This document shows, piece after piece, positions 10,711 through 19,581 of a stretch of 64,000 nt of DNA. How positions within the stretch are numbered: position 1 is the first letter of the stretch; the number at the start of each line of letters is the position of its first letter. The notes beneath the pieces are model-generated. The model had not been told where the DNA came from. It saw only the letters and a program-made list of their open reading frames with translations, and searched no databases. Source of the stretch: Devosia sp. 2618 (lineage in GTDB: Bacteria > Pseudomonadota > Alphaproteobacteria > Rhizobiales > Devosiaceae). The DNA is taken from assembly GCF_040546815.1 (NCBI RefSeq), contig NZ_JBEPOO010000001.1:2542001-2606000 (forward strand), read 5' to 3'. A program made the position numbers and the translations under genes.

Positions 10711-12324
10711 ATGTCAGACGTCCTTAGCAATGCCGCAGAATATTCCGTCAGCGAGATCGCGCAGGCGGTCAAACGCACCGTCGAGGATGAGTTTGGCCAT
10801 GTGCGCGTGCGCGGCGAAATATCGGGCTATCGGGGACAACACTCTTCGGGCCACGCCTATTTCACGCTCAAGGACGAAAACGCCTCGATTGATGCGGTTG
10901 TCTGGAAGGGCAATTTCGCCAAGCTGACCTTCAAGCCCGAGGAAGGGCTGGAGGTGATCGCGACTGGTCGCCTGACCACCTTCCCGCGCTCGTCGAAATA
11001 CCAGATCGTTATCGACAATATAGAGCCGGCCGGCGCTGGCGCCTTGATGGCGCTGCTTGAGGAGCGTCGCAAGAAGCTCTTGGCGGAGGGGCTGTTTGCC
11101 CGCGAGCGCAAGCGCGCCCTGCCCTATCTGCCGCGCGTCATCGGGGTAATAACTTCGCCAACCGGTGCGGTGATCCGAGATATTTTGCATCGGCTCGATG
11201 ATCGTTTCCCGAGCCATGTGCTGGTGTGGCCGGTGCGCGTGCAGGGCGATACCTGCGCGCCCGAAGTGGTCAACGCCATCGAGGGGTTCAACGCTTTGAT
11301 GCCGGACGGGCCGATCCCGCGTCCCGATATTCTGATCGTGGCGCGTGGTGGCGGCTCTATCGAAGACCTCTGGGGGTTCAACGAGGAAGCCGTGGTGCGC
11401 GCCGTGGCGGCCAGCGGCATTCCGGTGATTTCGGCCGTCGGACACGAGACGGATACGACGCTGATCGACTATGCCTCCGATATGCGCGCGCCGACGCCGA
11501 CGGCGGCGGCCGAAGCGGCAGTACCTGTTCGGGCCGAGTTGATCGGCTATGTCGATGACCTTGGCAGTCGCCAGCGGCAGGCGGCGCGACGCTTGGCGGT
11601 GAGCGCGCGGGATCGGTTGCGCGCGGCGAGTGCGGGATTGCCGCGACCGGGCGACCTGGTGTCGACGCAACGGCAGCGGCTTGATCATGCCGCCAGCAAC
11701 CTGTTTGCGGGCTTGCGGCACTCGGTGCAGGACCACCGGGTGCGGTTTTCACGGATCGAGCCCCGGCTTGGACCGCAGACGCTGGCACGGCGGCAGGCCG
11801 AGTTTGGCGAGCGTGTGCGGAACCTCTCGATGCGGGCCGATGCAGGGCTGCGCAAGACGGTGGATCGGGCGCGGCTGACGCATGATCCACGGGCGGAACG
11901 GCTGGCGGCGAGCGCTGGACGGCTGGTGGAGCGCAAGCGGGCGCAGTTTGACGCGCTGGCGCAAAAGCTATCGCCAAACGCCCTGCGCACTGAACTGCGT
12001 CACGCGCAAAGCCAGTTGGGGCCGCTCAATGCGCGGCTGTTGTCGGGCATTACGCTCAGCCTGGGCGAGCGGAAGGCGGCGCTGACGCAATCGAGCAAGT
12101 TGTTGGTTTCGCTCAGCTATAAAAGCGTTCTGGCGCGCGGCTATGCCGTCATCAAGGATGCCGAGGGCAATCTGGTGCATGAGCGGGCGGGGCTGGCACC
12201 CGGCGATGCCGTTGCCATCGAGTTTGCCGATGGCGCAGTTGGCGCGACGATTGCGGGCAGTCCACCCATTAAAAAGAAGCCGAAGGCCTTACCTGATAGC
12301 GATAGTCAGGAAAGCCTCTTTTGA
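10711..12324 (+). CDS. xseA: Exodeoxyribonuclease VII large subunit
   Basis: The 537-residue protein has an N-terminal OB fold (VRVRGEISGYRG onward), the conserved catalytic segments VITSPTGAVIRDI, VARGGGSIEDLW and SAVGHETDTTL, and a long coiled-coil C-terminal half ending in a small basic domain. Exonuclease VII degrades single-stranded DNA in both directions and needs several copies of the small subunit XseB, which is not encoded here. Length is somewhat above the E. coli protein, as usual in this order. Confidence 0.97.
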   Translation: MSDVLSNAAEYSVSEIAQAVKRTVEDEFGHVRVRGEISGYRGQHSSGHAYFTLKDENASIDAVVWKGNFAKLTFKPEEGLEVIATGRLTTFPRSSKYQIVIDNIEPAGAGALMALLEERRKKLLAEGLFARERKRALPYLPRVIGVITSPTGAVIRDILHRLDDRFPSHVLVWPVRVQGDTCAPEVVNAIEGFNALMPDGPIPRPDILIVARGGGSIEDLWGFNEEAVVRAVAASGIPVISAVGHETDTTLIDYASDMRAPTPTAAAEAAVPVRAELIGYVDDLGSRQRQAARRLAVSARDRLRAASAGLPRPGDLVSTQRQRLDHAASNLFAGLRHSVQDHRVRFSRIEPRLGPQTLARRQAEFGERVRNLSMRADAGLRKTVDRARLTHDPRAERLAASAGRLVERKRAQFDALAQKLSPNALRTELRHAQSQLGPLNARLLSGITLSLGERKAALTQSSKLLVSLSYKSVLARGYAVIKDAEGNLVHERAGLAPGDAVAIEFADGAVGATIAGSPPIKKKPKALPDSDSQESLF

Positions 12325-12373
12325 TCTCGGAATTTGCTCGCTATATCGGAAATAGGGTTGAAGGAATATCGAG

Positions 12374-12595
12374 ATGAATATCTTCGACAAAGCATTTGCG
12401 CCGACTGAGGCGGTCATCCGGTATATGGATGGCGACTATGTCGTGCTGAAACCGGGCACCTTCGTGCGCTGCGTGATTACGCAGAAGCCGATACCGCTCG
12501 ATGAGCTGTTCTATTGGAGCGTTGAGCGGCAGGAGCCCTATGCGGACGCCGTTGCGGCGCACACGGCATTCGAGCGTTTCGGCCGCGGAGTCTGA
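12374..12595 (+). CDS. DUF2093 domain protein
   Basis: A 73-residue protein matching the DUF2093 pattern (an RYMDGDYVVLKPG core, then VxCxITQKPIPLDEL and a tail of the type YWSVERQEPY). The family is small, largely restricted to Hyphomicrobiales, and usually sits next to lpxK and mutL; its function is unknown. Its stop overlaps the start of the downstream glycosyltransferase as TGATG, so translation is coupled. Confidence 0.88.
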   Translation: MNIFDKAFAPTEAVIRYMDGDYVVLKPGTFVRCVITQKPIPLDELFYWSVERQEPYADAVAAHTAFERFGRGV

Positions 12596-13746
12596 TGGTG
12601 GTGGCCGAAGCGTCGGGCCATCGCCGTTATCTCTTCATTTCCAATGGACACGGCGAGGATGCCATCGCGGCAGCCGTTGTGGCCCGCCTGCCCAAGTCCA
12701 TATCCGTTGAAGCCTATCCCATGATTGGGGCGGGCAATGCCTATACCGGCGTGTGCCCTATTGTCGGGCCGCGCGCCACGCTGGCGTCTGAAGGCTGGCG
12801 CAACGTCAAGGGATCGCTGCGCCGCGACATCACGACTGGCGGGCTGCGCACCGTGCCGCCGGCGTTTCGCTTCCTGCGCAAGATGGTGGGGAAATATGAC
12901 CGCGTGGTGGTGGTTGGCGACATGGTTGGCGTCATCGCGGGCTACCTCACCGGCCACCGCGACATCACCTATCTCGACGTCTACAAGACCGGTGCGGCGC
13001 GGCTTTATTCGGCGTCCGAACGCTGGGTGATCAAGCAGGCGTGCAAGACGGTGTTCTGTCGGGCCGACAATCTGGCGCGGTCGCTGGTGCATCTGGGCGT
13101 CGATGCCCGCTCAGCCGGTAATGTCATGATGGATGCCATTCCGCATGGGGATTACGATGCGCGGTCGCGGCGGACGCGGCCGCTGGCGCTGACGCTGTTG
13201 CCGGGTAGCCGCGCGCTGACGGCGGAGAGTTTTGAGTTGCAGGTGGCGGGGCTGCGGACGCTGCCGGCTGAGTTGCGGCCAGACGTGTTTCTGGCGGTTG
13301 CGGGCAATATCAATGTCGATGAGCTGGCCAAGAAAACCGGGCTGAAGCGGACGACGATCCTCAGCGTAGAATCACATGATCTGGGCGAGTTGTCGGATGG
13401 CGATCTGACCATTCACATGGCGCGGGGCACGGCGCTAGGCAATCTTCTATCGGCGGCGGATGTGGTGCTGTCGCAGGCGGGAACGGCGACCGTGCAGGCG
13501 CTGGGGCTGGGTAAGCCTGTGATTACGTTTGCCAATCCGCGCGATCGTCGGTCGCGGTTTACCGATGAGCAGATGCTGTTTGGCGAGGCGCGGACTGTGG
13601 TGACGCCGGATGCGGCATCGATTGGCGGCGCTCTGCGCAAGCTGCTGAGCGATGACGAGGAGCGGCGGCGGTTGGCCACTATCGGGCGGCAGCGCATTGG
13701 CGGGCCGGGTGCAATGCAGGCGATTATTGAGGCGCTGGTGGGGTGA
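12595..13746 (+). CDS. LpxB-related glycosyltransferase-like protein
   Basis: The 383-residue protein resembles lipid-A-disaccharide synthase-related proteins: an N-terminal Rossmann domain with SNGHGED, a central linker, and a C-terminal nucleotide-sugar domain with LLPGSR, LSQAGTATVQALGLGKPVI and a final GGPGAMQAI. It is not a canonical LpxB, and I infer rather than know its substrate. Translation is coupled to DUF2093. In other Hyphomicrobiales this position between DUF2093 and DUF4170 usually holds lpxK and waaA, so this gene may belong to envelope glycolipid synthesis. No membrane segment is obvious. Confidence 0.75.
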   Translation: MVVAEASGHRRYLFISNGHGEDAIAAAVVARLPKSISVEAYPMIGAGNAYTGVCPIVGPRATLASEGWRNVKGSLRRDITTGGLRTVPPAFRFLRKMVGKYDRVVVVGDMVGVIAGYLTGHRDITYLDVYKTGAARLYSASERWVIKQACKTVFCRADNLARSLVHLGVDARSAGNVMMDAIPHGDYDARSRRTRPLALTLLPGSRALTAESFELQVAGLRTLPAELRPDVFLAVAGNINVDELAKKTGLKRTTILSVESHDLGELSDGDLTIHMARGTALGNLLSAADVVLSQAGTATVQALGLGKPVITFANPRDRRSRFTDEQMLFGEARTVVTPDAASIGGALRKLLSDDEERRRLATIGRQRIGGPGAMQAIIEALVG

Positions 13747-13754
13747 GGGCTGGG

Positions 13755-13906
13755 GCACGCCCTCGTGGTTCGAGGCTCGTGAAGAACTCGCACCTCACCA
13801 TGAGGGCTACTTCTTTTAGAGAAGGCCCCCTCACCCGGCGCTGCGCGCCGACCCTCGGGTCTAGCCCGAGGGCAGGCTCTCTACCCCAGAGGGAGAGGTG
13901 AAGAAG
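13755..13906. repeat. Two adjacent intergenic palindromic repeats (families F and A)
   Basis: The gap between two convergent genes is filled by a copy of family F (opening CACGCCCTCGTGGTTCGAGG, about 13755-13812) and a copy of family A (about 13821-13906, opening GGCCCCCTCACCCGGCG and closing GAGAGGTGAAGAA). Both families recur elsewhere in the window, including inside cobN. The elements can form hairpins and may act as a two-way transcription boundary. Confidence 0.8.
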
Positions 13907-13908
13907 TC

Positions 13909-14151
13909 TTAGGGCTTGTGGGATTCTGGTTCCAGCAGGCGGTGCAGGTGGACGATGAAGTAGCGGGTCTGGGCGCTATCGACCGTCATCTGGGCCTTTT
14001 GCTTCCACACTGTGTAGGCTGCTGCATAATTGGGATAGAGGCCAACGATATCGACCTTGTCGAGATCGGCAAAGGTAATGCCTTCAAGGCTCGACAATTC
14101 GCCGCCGATTACGAGATGCAGCAGCTGCTTGGTGGGGTCTTCAGTGGCCAT
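13909..14151 (-). CDS. DUF4170 domain protein
   Basis: An 80-residue soluble protein with the DUF4170 pattern (LHLVIGGEL, then YPNYAAAYTVWKQKAQ and a closing FIVHLHRLLEP). The family is confined mostly to alphaproteobacteria and accompanies CysQ-like phosphatase and waaA genes; function is unknown. Its start overlaps the end of the upstream phosphatase gene by 11 bases, so the two are cotranscribed. Confidence 0.88.
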   Translation of the reverse strand: MATEDPTKQLLHLVIGGELSSLEGITFADLDKVDIVGLYPNYAAAYTVWKQKAQMTVDSAQTRYFIVHLHRLLEPESHKP

Positions 14152-15007
14152 CGGTCAGATCCGTTTGTGAAGGAATGGACGGGTCGGCGTCGGCTGCTTC
14201 GATCGAAGGACATCCATAGACCTTGATCAACGCGGCGTGGACGAGCGGTTTTAGGCTCATGTCGCTGAGTGCGGCAAGCGCTCCGTGGCGCACATCTCGT
14301 TTGTTAAAAATGGGGAACCCGGTGCAGACATCGGCGAAGCCAATGTCACATTCCTCAAGTATGAGCGCGGCGGCGGCGATATCCCAATCCTGGCTGCCAC
14401 GGCGGGCGACAGCTGCATCGAGCTTGCCGGTGGCGACCTGCACCAGCCGATAGGCCAATGAGGGATAAGCGGGACCCCGGGTATAATCGAGACCGGCGGC
14501 CTGCATTTCCTGATGCACCGCGCCCGGTGCGGGGATAAGTGGCAAGGCTCCGGCCCGGCGGCTGCGACGAAGCGGTTTGCCGTTAAGACGAGCGCCCTCC
14601 CCTTTGACCGCATCATACATCTCATCGCGCACAGGGGCATAAACGACGCCGGCGACCGGCACGCCGTTTTCAACCACCGCCAGAGAGACGGTCCAGCTAT
14701 CTTCACCGCGCAGGAAGCCGCGCGTGCCGTCGATGGGATCAACGACAAAGACGCGTTCACAATTCAGACGGCTCGGATTGTCGGCCGTTTCTTCGCTGAG
14801 CCAGCCATAATCGGGGCGGGCATGGAGCAGGGAGGACGCCAGATAGCGGTCGACAAGGATATCGGCCTCGGTCACGGGGGAGGCATTGTCCTTGGTCCAG
14901 CTCTTTACATCGCGGCGAAAAAAGCTGCTCGCGATGATACCCGCTGCCACCGCCGAGGAGCGGAGCAGTTCGAGATCATCGCTATAAGTGGTGGCAGGTG
15001 CAGGCAT
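14141..15007 (-). CDS. Inositol monophosphatase superfamily phosphatase, CysQ-like
   Basis: The 288-residue protein shows the Mg-dependent phosphatase motifs of this superfamily: SEET near residue 87, DPIDGTRGF as the metal-binding DPIDGT core, and WDIAAAALIL near the C-terminus. CysQ-like members hydrolyse 3'-phosphoadenosine 5'-phosphate; inositol-1-phosphate is the alternative substrate. ATG at 15007 gives the family length; the open frame continues upstream without support. DUF4170 follows with overlap, the order seen in rhizobia. Confidence 0.88.
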   Translation of the reverse strand: MPAPATTYSDDLELLRSSAVAAGIIASSFFRRDVKSWTKDNASPVTEADILVDRYLASSLLHARPDYGWLSEETADNPSRLNCERVFVVDPIDGTRGFLRGEDSWTVSLAVVENGVPVAGVVYAPVRDEMYDAVKGEGARLNGKPLRRSRRAGALPLIPAPGAVHQEMQAAGLDYTRGPAYPSLAYRLVQVATGKLDAAVARRGSQDWDIAAAALILEECDIGFADVCTGFPIFNKRDVRHGALAALSDMSLKPLVHAALIKVYGCPSIEAADADPSIPSQTDLTDGH

Positions 15008-15410
15008 TGCGGGCCTTTTATGCCTCGTGCACCGCTTGGGCAAGTGCCTGAGGCTTATGCCCCCTTGCCTTACAGAGAAGTTGATCGTGTGGATGGATCG
15101 AGTGGCCAAAGAGCCCCCGCACTCGCCCCCGGATCAGGTCCGGAGCAGGCTCTTCGCGCACCCTCTCACGCGAGGGGAGAGGGAAGGTGGCGATCGGGCG
15201 TGGAAGAGGTCGCGGCAGCAGGGTTAATGCCGCCACATCAGGCGCGGTTAATCGGTTCCTACCCGGTGCAATACACCGCTAACCCTCTCCGAAAACAAGA
15301 TAAACTTAACCGAACGGATTAAGGGGGCAGGTAATTCGACGCGCTATGTTGGCCTCATAAAGAGAGCGCAGAAAAAGCAGCTCTCGAAGTTGACAGGAAG
15401 GCTAATTCAG
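15008..15410. other. 403-base divergent intergenic region with a degenerate repeat
   Basis: No gene is supported here. Bases 15110-15190 hold a diverged copy of a repeat with short palindromes (GGATCAGGTCCGGAG, and CCCTCTCACGCGAGGGGAGAGGG). Bases 15290-15330 are AT-richer and probably carry the promoter of the downstream plus-strand gene. Two TTAA sequences at 15306 and 15319 are nine bases apart, so they do not match a standard CtrA site. Confidence 0.55.
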
Positions 15411-15923
15411 ATGGTTCATGGTGTCGCGATGGAAGGGACTTCGGTCGTTCTCGCATTCGGTCGCCCGCAGTTGGCAGACCGCCGCTTTGTGGCTGCTAAC
15501 GACAATGGCCCCAAGGACCCCGTTAAGACCGTGACAGTGCGGCGCATGCTCGAACAGAGCGGCGTGGCCATCAAGGTCAAGGTTCCCGTTACCGAATTTA
15601 TCGGCGTCGCCGTGGCGACCCGCATCTCCGAAGACGGCGTGCTGACAAGCGCCATCGAGCTGGTGCATTCGGATAACGAGCTGAACTATCAGGTGTTCGA
15701 AGAAGCGGGCAATCACAACGTTGTCGCCGAGTGGCAGAACTGGGGCAAAAAGCTTCGTTTGCCGCTGTTTATCAAGGCCGGCGACGGCGCTTACATGCCT
15801 TACAGCCAGCACGTCGATGGCGTCATGGTTGGTGATACGACTTCGCGCCGCAAGCTGGTTGCCGAAGCCAATCGCCGCCCCCGTTTCCTCAACCGTCGCA
15901 AGCCAGGTCAGGCCGACGCATAA
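15411..15923 (+). CDS. Conserved hypothetical protein, possibly DUF6101 family
   Basis: The 170-residue soluble protein is rich in beta-strand-like sequence and ends with a basic segment (RRPRFLNRRK) that I associate with DUF6101 proteins found next to ubiA and rsmE in Hyphomicrobiales. That assignment is from memory of pattern and context, not a search. ATG at 15411 has AGGAAGG nine bases upstream. No catalytic motif is visible. The gene is alone on its strand and ends at a strong terminator. Confidence 0.65.
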   Translation: MVHGVAMEGTSVVLAFGRPQLADRRFVAANDNGPKDPVKTVTVRRMLEQSGVAIKVKVPVTEFIGVAVATRISEDGVLTSAIELVHSDNELNYQVFEEAGNHNVVAEWQNWGKKLRLPLFIKAGDGAYMPYSQHVDGVMVGDTTSRRKLVAEANRRPRFLNRRKPGQADA

Positions 15924-15946
15924 GTTCTACCGCGCCTCCAAAGCAC

Positions 15947-15993
15947 GTCAAAAAGGGTTGACCGGTGGTGCGGTCGACCCTTTTGGCGTTTTT
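15947..15993 (+). terminator. Strong Rho-independent terminator
   Basis: A 14-base stem (15951-15964 with 15971-15984, one G-T type mismatch) starting AAAAGGGT and ending ACCCTTTT encloses a six-base loop and is followed by GGCGTTTTT. It lies 24 bases after the stop of the preceding gene. Because both stem ends are A/T runs it could also stop the convergent ubiA message. Confidence 0.88.
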
Positions 15994-16067
15994 AGGGGAA
16001 TTGGCTGACACACTGTTAGCATTGAGTGTGACGCGATGGCCGAACTGGCGGTTAAAACGTTAGCGTT

Positions 16068-17003
16068 TTACCAGACCCAATCGGCCAGAAACGCCAGCGA
16101 CAGGGCGATGCCCACATAGTGGTTGCTGTAAAAGCGGTTCTTGGGGTTTTCCGGCTGGGTCGGATCGATGGTCCAGACCTGCCAGGCGAGCAGGCCGGCA
16201 GCGACCAAGGACAGGGCGGCAAAGACAATACCGCCGCCAATCAGCAGGACCGCCGAGGTCCAGAGCAGAAACGCGGCGACGTAAAGCACGGCAACGACCG
16301 GGCGGACATAATCGCCGAACAGGCGAGCGGTGGATTTTACCCCGATCAGGGCATCGTCTTCGATATCCTGCAAGGCGTAGAGTGTATCATAGCCAATGAC
16401 CCAGAGGATTGTTCCGGCGTAAAGCAGGATCGGCGCCCAGTTGAGACTGCCGGTCTGCGAGCTCCAGCCGACCAGCGCGCCATAGGAAAAGGCGAGGCCG
16501 AGAAAGGCCTGCGGCCACCAGGTGATGCGCTTCATGAACGGGTAAATCGCCACCAGAACGAGCGAGGCCACGCAGGCCCAGACGGTGAAGCGGTTAAACT
16601 GGAACAGGATGACCGAGGCGAGCAGCGCCTGGGCAATCATGAAATAGAGCGCTTCGCGGGCGGTGACCTGACCGGATGGAATCGGGCGCGAGCGGGTGCG
16701 CGCGACCTTATTGTCGATGTCGCGGTCGACGATGTCGTTAAAAGTGCAGCCGGCGCCGCGCATCAGGATCGCTCCGGCCAGCATCAAAATTGCCGCCCAC
16801 CAGCTGAAACCCACCTCAGGTTGCGCGATGGCGGCGAGGCCGAGACTCCAGACGCAGGGCCAGTAGAGCAGCCAAAAGCCGATTGGACGGTCCCAACGGG
16901 CAAGGCGCGCATAGGGTTTGAGCCAATCGGGCGCGAGGCGATCCACCCAATTGCCGGACTGGGCGTCGGCGACGGTGCCTGGATTGGGTGTGTTTTCGGT
17001 CAT
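16068..17003 (-). CDS. ubiA: 4-hydroxybenzoate polyprenyltransferase
   Basis: The 311-residue integral membrane enzyme attaches the polyprenyl tail to 4-hydroxybenzoate in ubiquinone synthesis. The first aspartate motif NDIVDRDIDNK (NDxxDxxxD) and the second region around DIEDDALIGVKST are both present, with about eight helices. Length fits the family. It is divergent from rsmE, a conserved neighbourhood in this order, with a palindromic repeat in the gap. Confidence 0.94.
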   Translation of the reverse strand: MTENTPNPGTVADAQSGNWVDRLAPDWLKPYARLARWDRPIGFWLLYWPCVWSLGLAAIAQPEVGFSWWAAILMLAGAILMRGAGCTFNDIVDRDIDNKVARTRSRPIPSGQVTAREALYFMIAQALLASVILFQFNRFTVWACVASLVLVAIYPFMKRITWWPQAFLGLAFSYGALVGWSSQTGSLNWAPILLYAGTILWVIGYDTLYALQDIEDDALIGVKSTARLFGDYVRPVVAVLYVAAFLLWTSAVLLIGGGIVFAALSLVAAGLLAWQVWTIDPTQPENPKNRFYSNHYVGIALSLAFLADWVW

Positions 17004-17021
17004 TGTTGGCCTGCCAGCTTG

Positions 17022-17173
17022 GGTGCCACGCCCTCCTTCGATAAGCTCAGGATGGTTCGAGGCTCGTGAAGAACTCGCACCTCACCATGAAGGCTACTTT
17101 TGGCACTTAAGACCAGTAGTCCTCATGGTGAGGCGGGAGCTCAGCGACCCTCGAACCACGAGGGCGTGGCACC
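17022..17173. repeat. Long inverted repeat of family F between ubiA and rsmE
   Basis: The element is bounded by a perfect 14-base inverted repeat (17022-17035, GGTGCCACGCCCTC, with its complement at 17160-17173). Inside are sequences shared with 13755, 29780 and 46132, such as GAAGAACTCGCACCTCACCAT. The same layout occurs between zwf and pgl. It can fold into a long imperfect hairpin in either transcript. Confidence 0.85.
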
Positions 17174-17249
17174 AGTTTGTTGAGGGCGACTTGCCCCCGA
17201 CACCGCTTCAGTCCTAACTGCGCCTTTACCACTCTGCAAGACTTGCCCC

Positions 17250-17990
17250 ATGCCCCGCACCCACGCTGCACTGCCCCGTCTTTATGTCGACCATGATCTT
17301 GCTGGGGGCACCCAACTCACGCTGGGCAAGGATCAGTCGCTTTATCTGGCGGCGGTGCTGCGCAAGCAGGTGGGCGATGAGGTGGTGCTGTTTAACGGGC
17401 GGGATGGCGCGTGGCTGTGTCGCCTGGTTAGTGATTCCAAGAAATCGGTGGGGCTCGATATTGTCGAGAGGATCGCGGCGCAGACGCCACGGTCGGAGCT
17501 TTGGTATGGTTTTGCACCGCTCAAGACCGAGCGGCTGGATTATGTGATCCAGAAAGCGGTCGAGATGGGCGCGGGCACAATCCAGCCGGTGCTGACGAAA
17601 TTTACGCAGGTCAGCCGGCTCAAGCATGAGAAGCTGGTGGCTAATGCGACAGAGGCGGCCGAGCAGTGCGAAGTGCTTACTGTTCCGGTGGTGGAACAGG
17701 AAATGACGCTGGAACGGCTGATCGATTCCTGGCCGGCGGACCGTAAACTGGTGCTGGCCGATGAGGGGGAAGCGGCATCTTCGCCGATCGAGGCGCTGAC
17801 CGCGCTTCGGGGGCAGAAGGTTGGTATCTTGATCGGGCCTGAGGGCGGATTTTCCGATGAGGAGCGGGCGAAATTGCGCGCCCTGCCCTATGTTGTGCCG
17901 ATCAGCCTGGGCCCGCGTATCCTGCGCGCAGACACGGCGGCCGTGGCCGCGCTAGCGGTTATTCAAGCGACCATCGGCGATTGGCGATAA
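17250..17990 (+). CDS. rsmE: 16S rRNA (uracil-1498-N3)-methyltransferase
   Basis: The 246-residue SPOUT-class methyltransferase modifies U1498 of 16S rRNA using S-adenosylmethionine. An N-terminal PUA-like domain is followed by the trefoil-knot domain with the diagnostic ILIGPEGGFSDEE and LGPRILRADTAAVA segments. It lies about 75 bases before the glutamate-cysteine ligase start on the same strand, a conserved pair in Hyphomicrobiales. Confidence 0.95.
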   Translation: MPRTHAALPRLYVDHDLAGGTQLTLGKDQSLYLAAVLRKQVGDEVVLFNGRDGAWLCRLVSDSKKSVGLDIVERIAAQTPRSELWYGFAPLKTERLDYVIQKAVEMGAGTIQPVLTKFTQVSRLKHEKLVANATEAAEQCEVLTVPVVEQEMTLERLIDSWPADRKLVLADEGEAASSPIEALTALRGQKVGILIGPEGGFSDEERAKLRALPYVVPISLGPRILRADTAAVAALAVIQATIGDWR

Positions 17991-18064
17991 AAGCCGATTG
18001 CTTTCGGCTTGTGCAACGTTATGTTCCGGCCAACATTGAACACCTCAATTCCAGAGGACTGCCT

Positions 18065-19435
18065 ATGGCTGGTGCCGACTCCTATTCGCCCCTGATTGAA
18101 TCGCGGGCAGACCTGATCGAGGCGATGTCGCGCGGATCAAAACCGCAAAGCGAATGGCGCATCGGCACCGAGCACGAAAAGCATGTGTTCCACACCAATC
18201 CGCTGCGGCCCGTGACCTATGAGGGTCCAAACGGCGTGCGCGCGCTGCTCGACGGCATCGAAAAGGAAACGGGCTGGCACCCGTTTTATGACGGCGAAAA
18301 CCCGATCGGCCTGCGCAATGACGAAGTGGCCGGGGGCATTTCGCTTGAGCCCGGTGGGCAGTTCGAGCTGTCCGGCTCGCCGCAGGACGACCTGCATGGC
18401 ACCGCGTCCGAGTTGGCAGAGCATATGCGGGTGGCAAAAAAGGTCGCGGCGCCGCTCGATATTCATTTCCTGGGCCTTGGCGTGACGCCGATCTGGTCGG
18501 TCGATCAGATCCCCTCCATGCCCAAGTCGCGCTATGGCATCATGGCGCCCTATATGGAAAAGGTCGGCACGCTCGGCACATCGATGATGTTCCGCAGCTG
18601 CACCGTGCAGGCCAATCTCGATTTTTCGAGTGAAGCCGACATGGTCAAGAAGCTGCGCGTGGCGGTAGCTTTGCAGCCGGTCGCGACAGCCTTGTTTGCC
18701 AATTCGCCGTTTTCGGAAGGCCGCGACAGCGGTTATCTGAGCTATCGCAGCCATATCTGGCTCAATACCGACAATGCCCGTACCGGCATGTTGCCCTTCG
18801 CCTTCGACGAGGGCTTCGGGTTCGAGCAATATGCCGATTATGCGCTTGATGTGCCGATGTATTTCGTCATCCGCAATGACGAGTATGTGAACTGCGCCGG
18901 GGAAAGCTTCCGGGCCTTCCTCAAAGGCGAGTTGCCGCAGCTTCCGGGCGAAAAGCCGACGATCAAGGACTGGGAAGACCACCTGTCGACGATTTTCCCC
19001 GAGGTGCGGCTCAAGCAGTTCCTTGAAATGCGCGGCGCCGATATGGGCGACGAAAAGTCGGTCGTGGCGCTATCGGCGTTCTGGACCGGGCTGCTTTATG
19101 ACGAAGTGTCGCTCGAAGCGGCCTATGAGCTGATCGAGCCGTGGAGCAAGGACGACCGCGAGCATATGCGCCGCGAAGTGCCGCGTCTGGGGCTGAATAC
19201 GCCTTATGACCGCACCAACCTGTACGACATCGCGGCGCAGGCTGTGGGTATTGCCGAGGCGGGTCTGGTGCGGCGTGACCGCCGCAACGAGCAGGGCAAG
19301 GATGAGACCATCCATCTCGCGCCGCTGGAAGAAACCATCCGGCAGGCCAAGTCGCCGGCCGAGCGTTGGCTGGAGAAATTCCACGGCGAGTGGAATGGCG
19401 ATCTGACGCGGATTTTCAGAGAGGCCGAGATGTAA
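18065..19435 (+). CDS. gshA: Glutamate-cysteine ligase (plant/alphaproteobacterial type)
   Basis: The 456-residue enzyme makes gamma-glutamylcysteine, the first step of glutathione synthesis. It belongs to the GCS2-type group shared by alphaproteobacteria and plants, recognisable from IGTEHEKH near the N-terminus, GGQFELSG, and the long MFRSCTVQANLDF segment. ATG at 18065 follows an AGAGGA site; the frame is open for 28 more codons back into rsmE without support. The gene ends before an intergenic repeat. Confidence 0.93.
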   Translation: MAGADSYSPLIESRADLIEAMSRGSKPQSEWRIGTEHEKHVFHTNPLRPVTYEGPNGVRALLDGIEKETGWHPFYDGENPIGLRNDEVAGGISLEPGGQFELSGSPQDDLHGTASELAEHMRVAKKVAAPLDIHFLGLGVTPIWSVDQIPSMPKSRYGIMAPYMEKVGTLGTSMMFRSCTVQANLDFSSEADMVKKLRVAVALQPVATALFANSPFSEGRDSGYLSYRSHIWLNTDNARTGMLPFAFDEGFGFEQYADYALDVPMYFVIRNDEYVNCAGESFRAFLKGELPQLPGEKPTIKDWEDHLSTIFPEVRLKQFLEMRGADMGDEKSVVALSAFWTGLLYDEVSLEAAYELIEPWSKDDREHMRREVPRLGLNTPYDRTNLYDIAAQAVGIAEAGLVRRDRRNEQGKDETIHLAPLEETIRQAKSPAERWLEKFHGEWNGDLTRIFREAEM

Positions 19436-19469
19436 GCTGGGGCGACCCTCGGCCTTATCTTTGAACGAC

Positions 19470-19549
19470 GTCATCACCCGGCTTGTCCGGGTGATCCATT
19501 TTTGCACGTCGCTTTGGGAGTGGATTGCCCGGACAAGCCGGGCAATGAC
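19470..19549. repeat. Inverted repeat of family G
   Basis: The element opens with GTCATCACCCGGCTTGTCCG and closes with CGGACAAGCCGGGCAATGAC, so both ends are palindromic and roughly complementary to each other. A second copy lies at 40789-40868. It separates the convergent glutamate-cysteine ligase and DUF3828-like genes. Confidence 0.85.
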
Positions 19550-19581
19550 GGTGGACTATTCGGCAACCAGCTATCGGCGGA

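Noticed and set aside
13755-13812. GTGGTTCGAGG sequences as tRNA T-arms
   Set aside because: They are part of family F palindromes; no cloverleaf or acceptor stem can be formed around them.
15306-15322. CtrA binding site before the possible DUF6101 gene
   Set aside because: The two TTAA halves are nine bases apart instead of seven.
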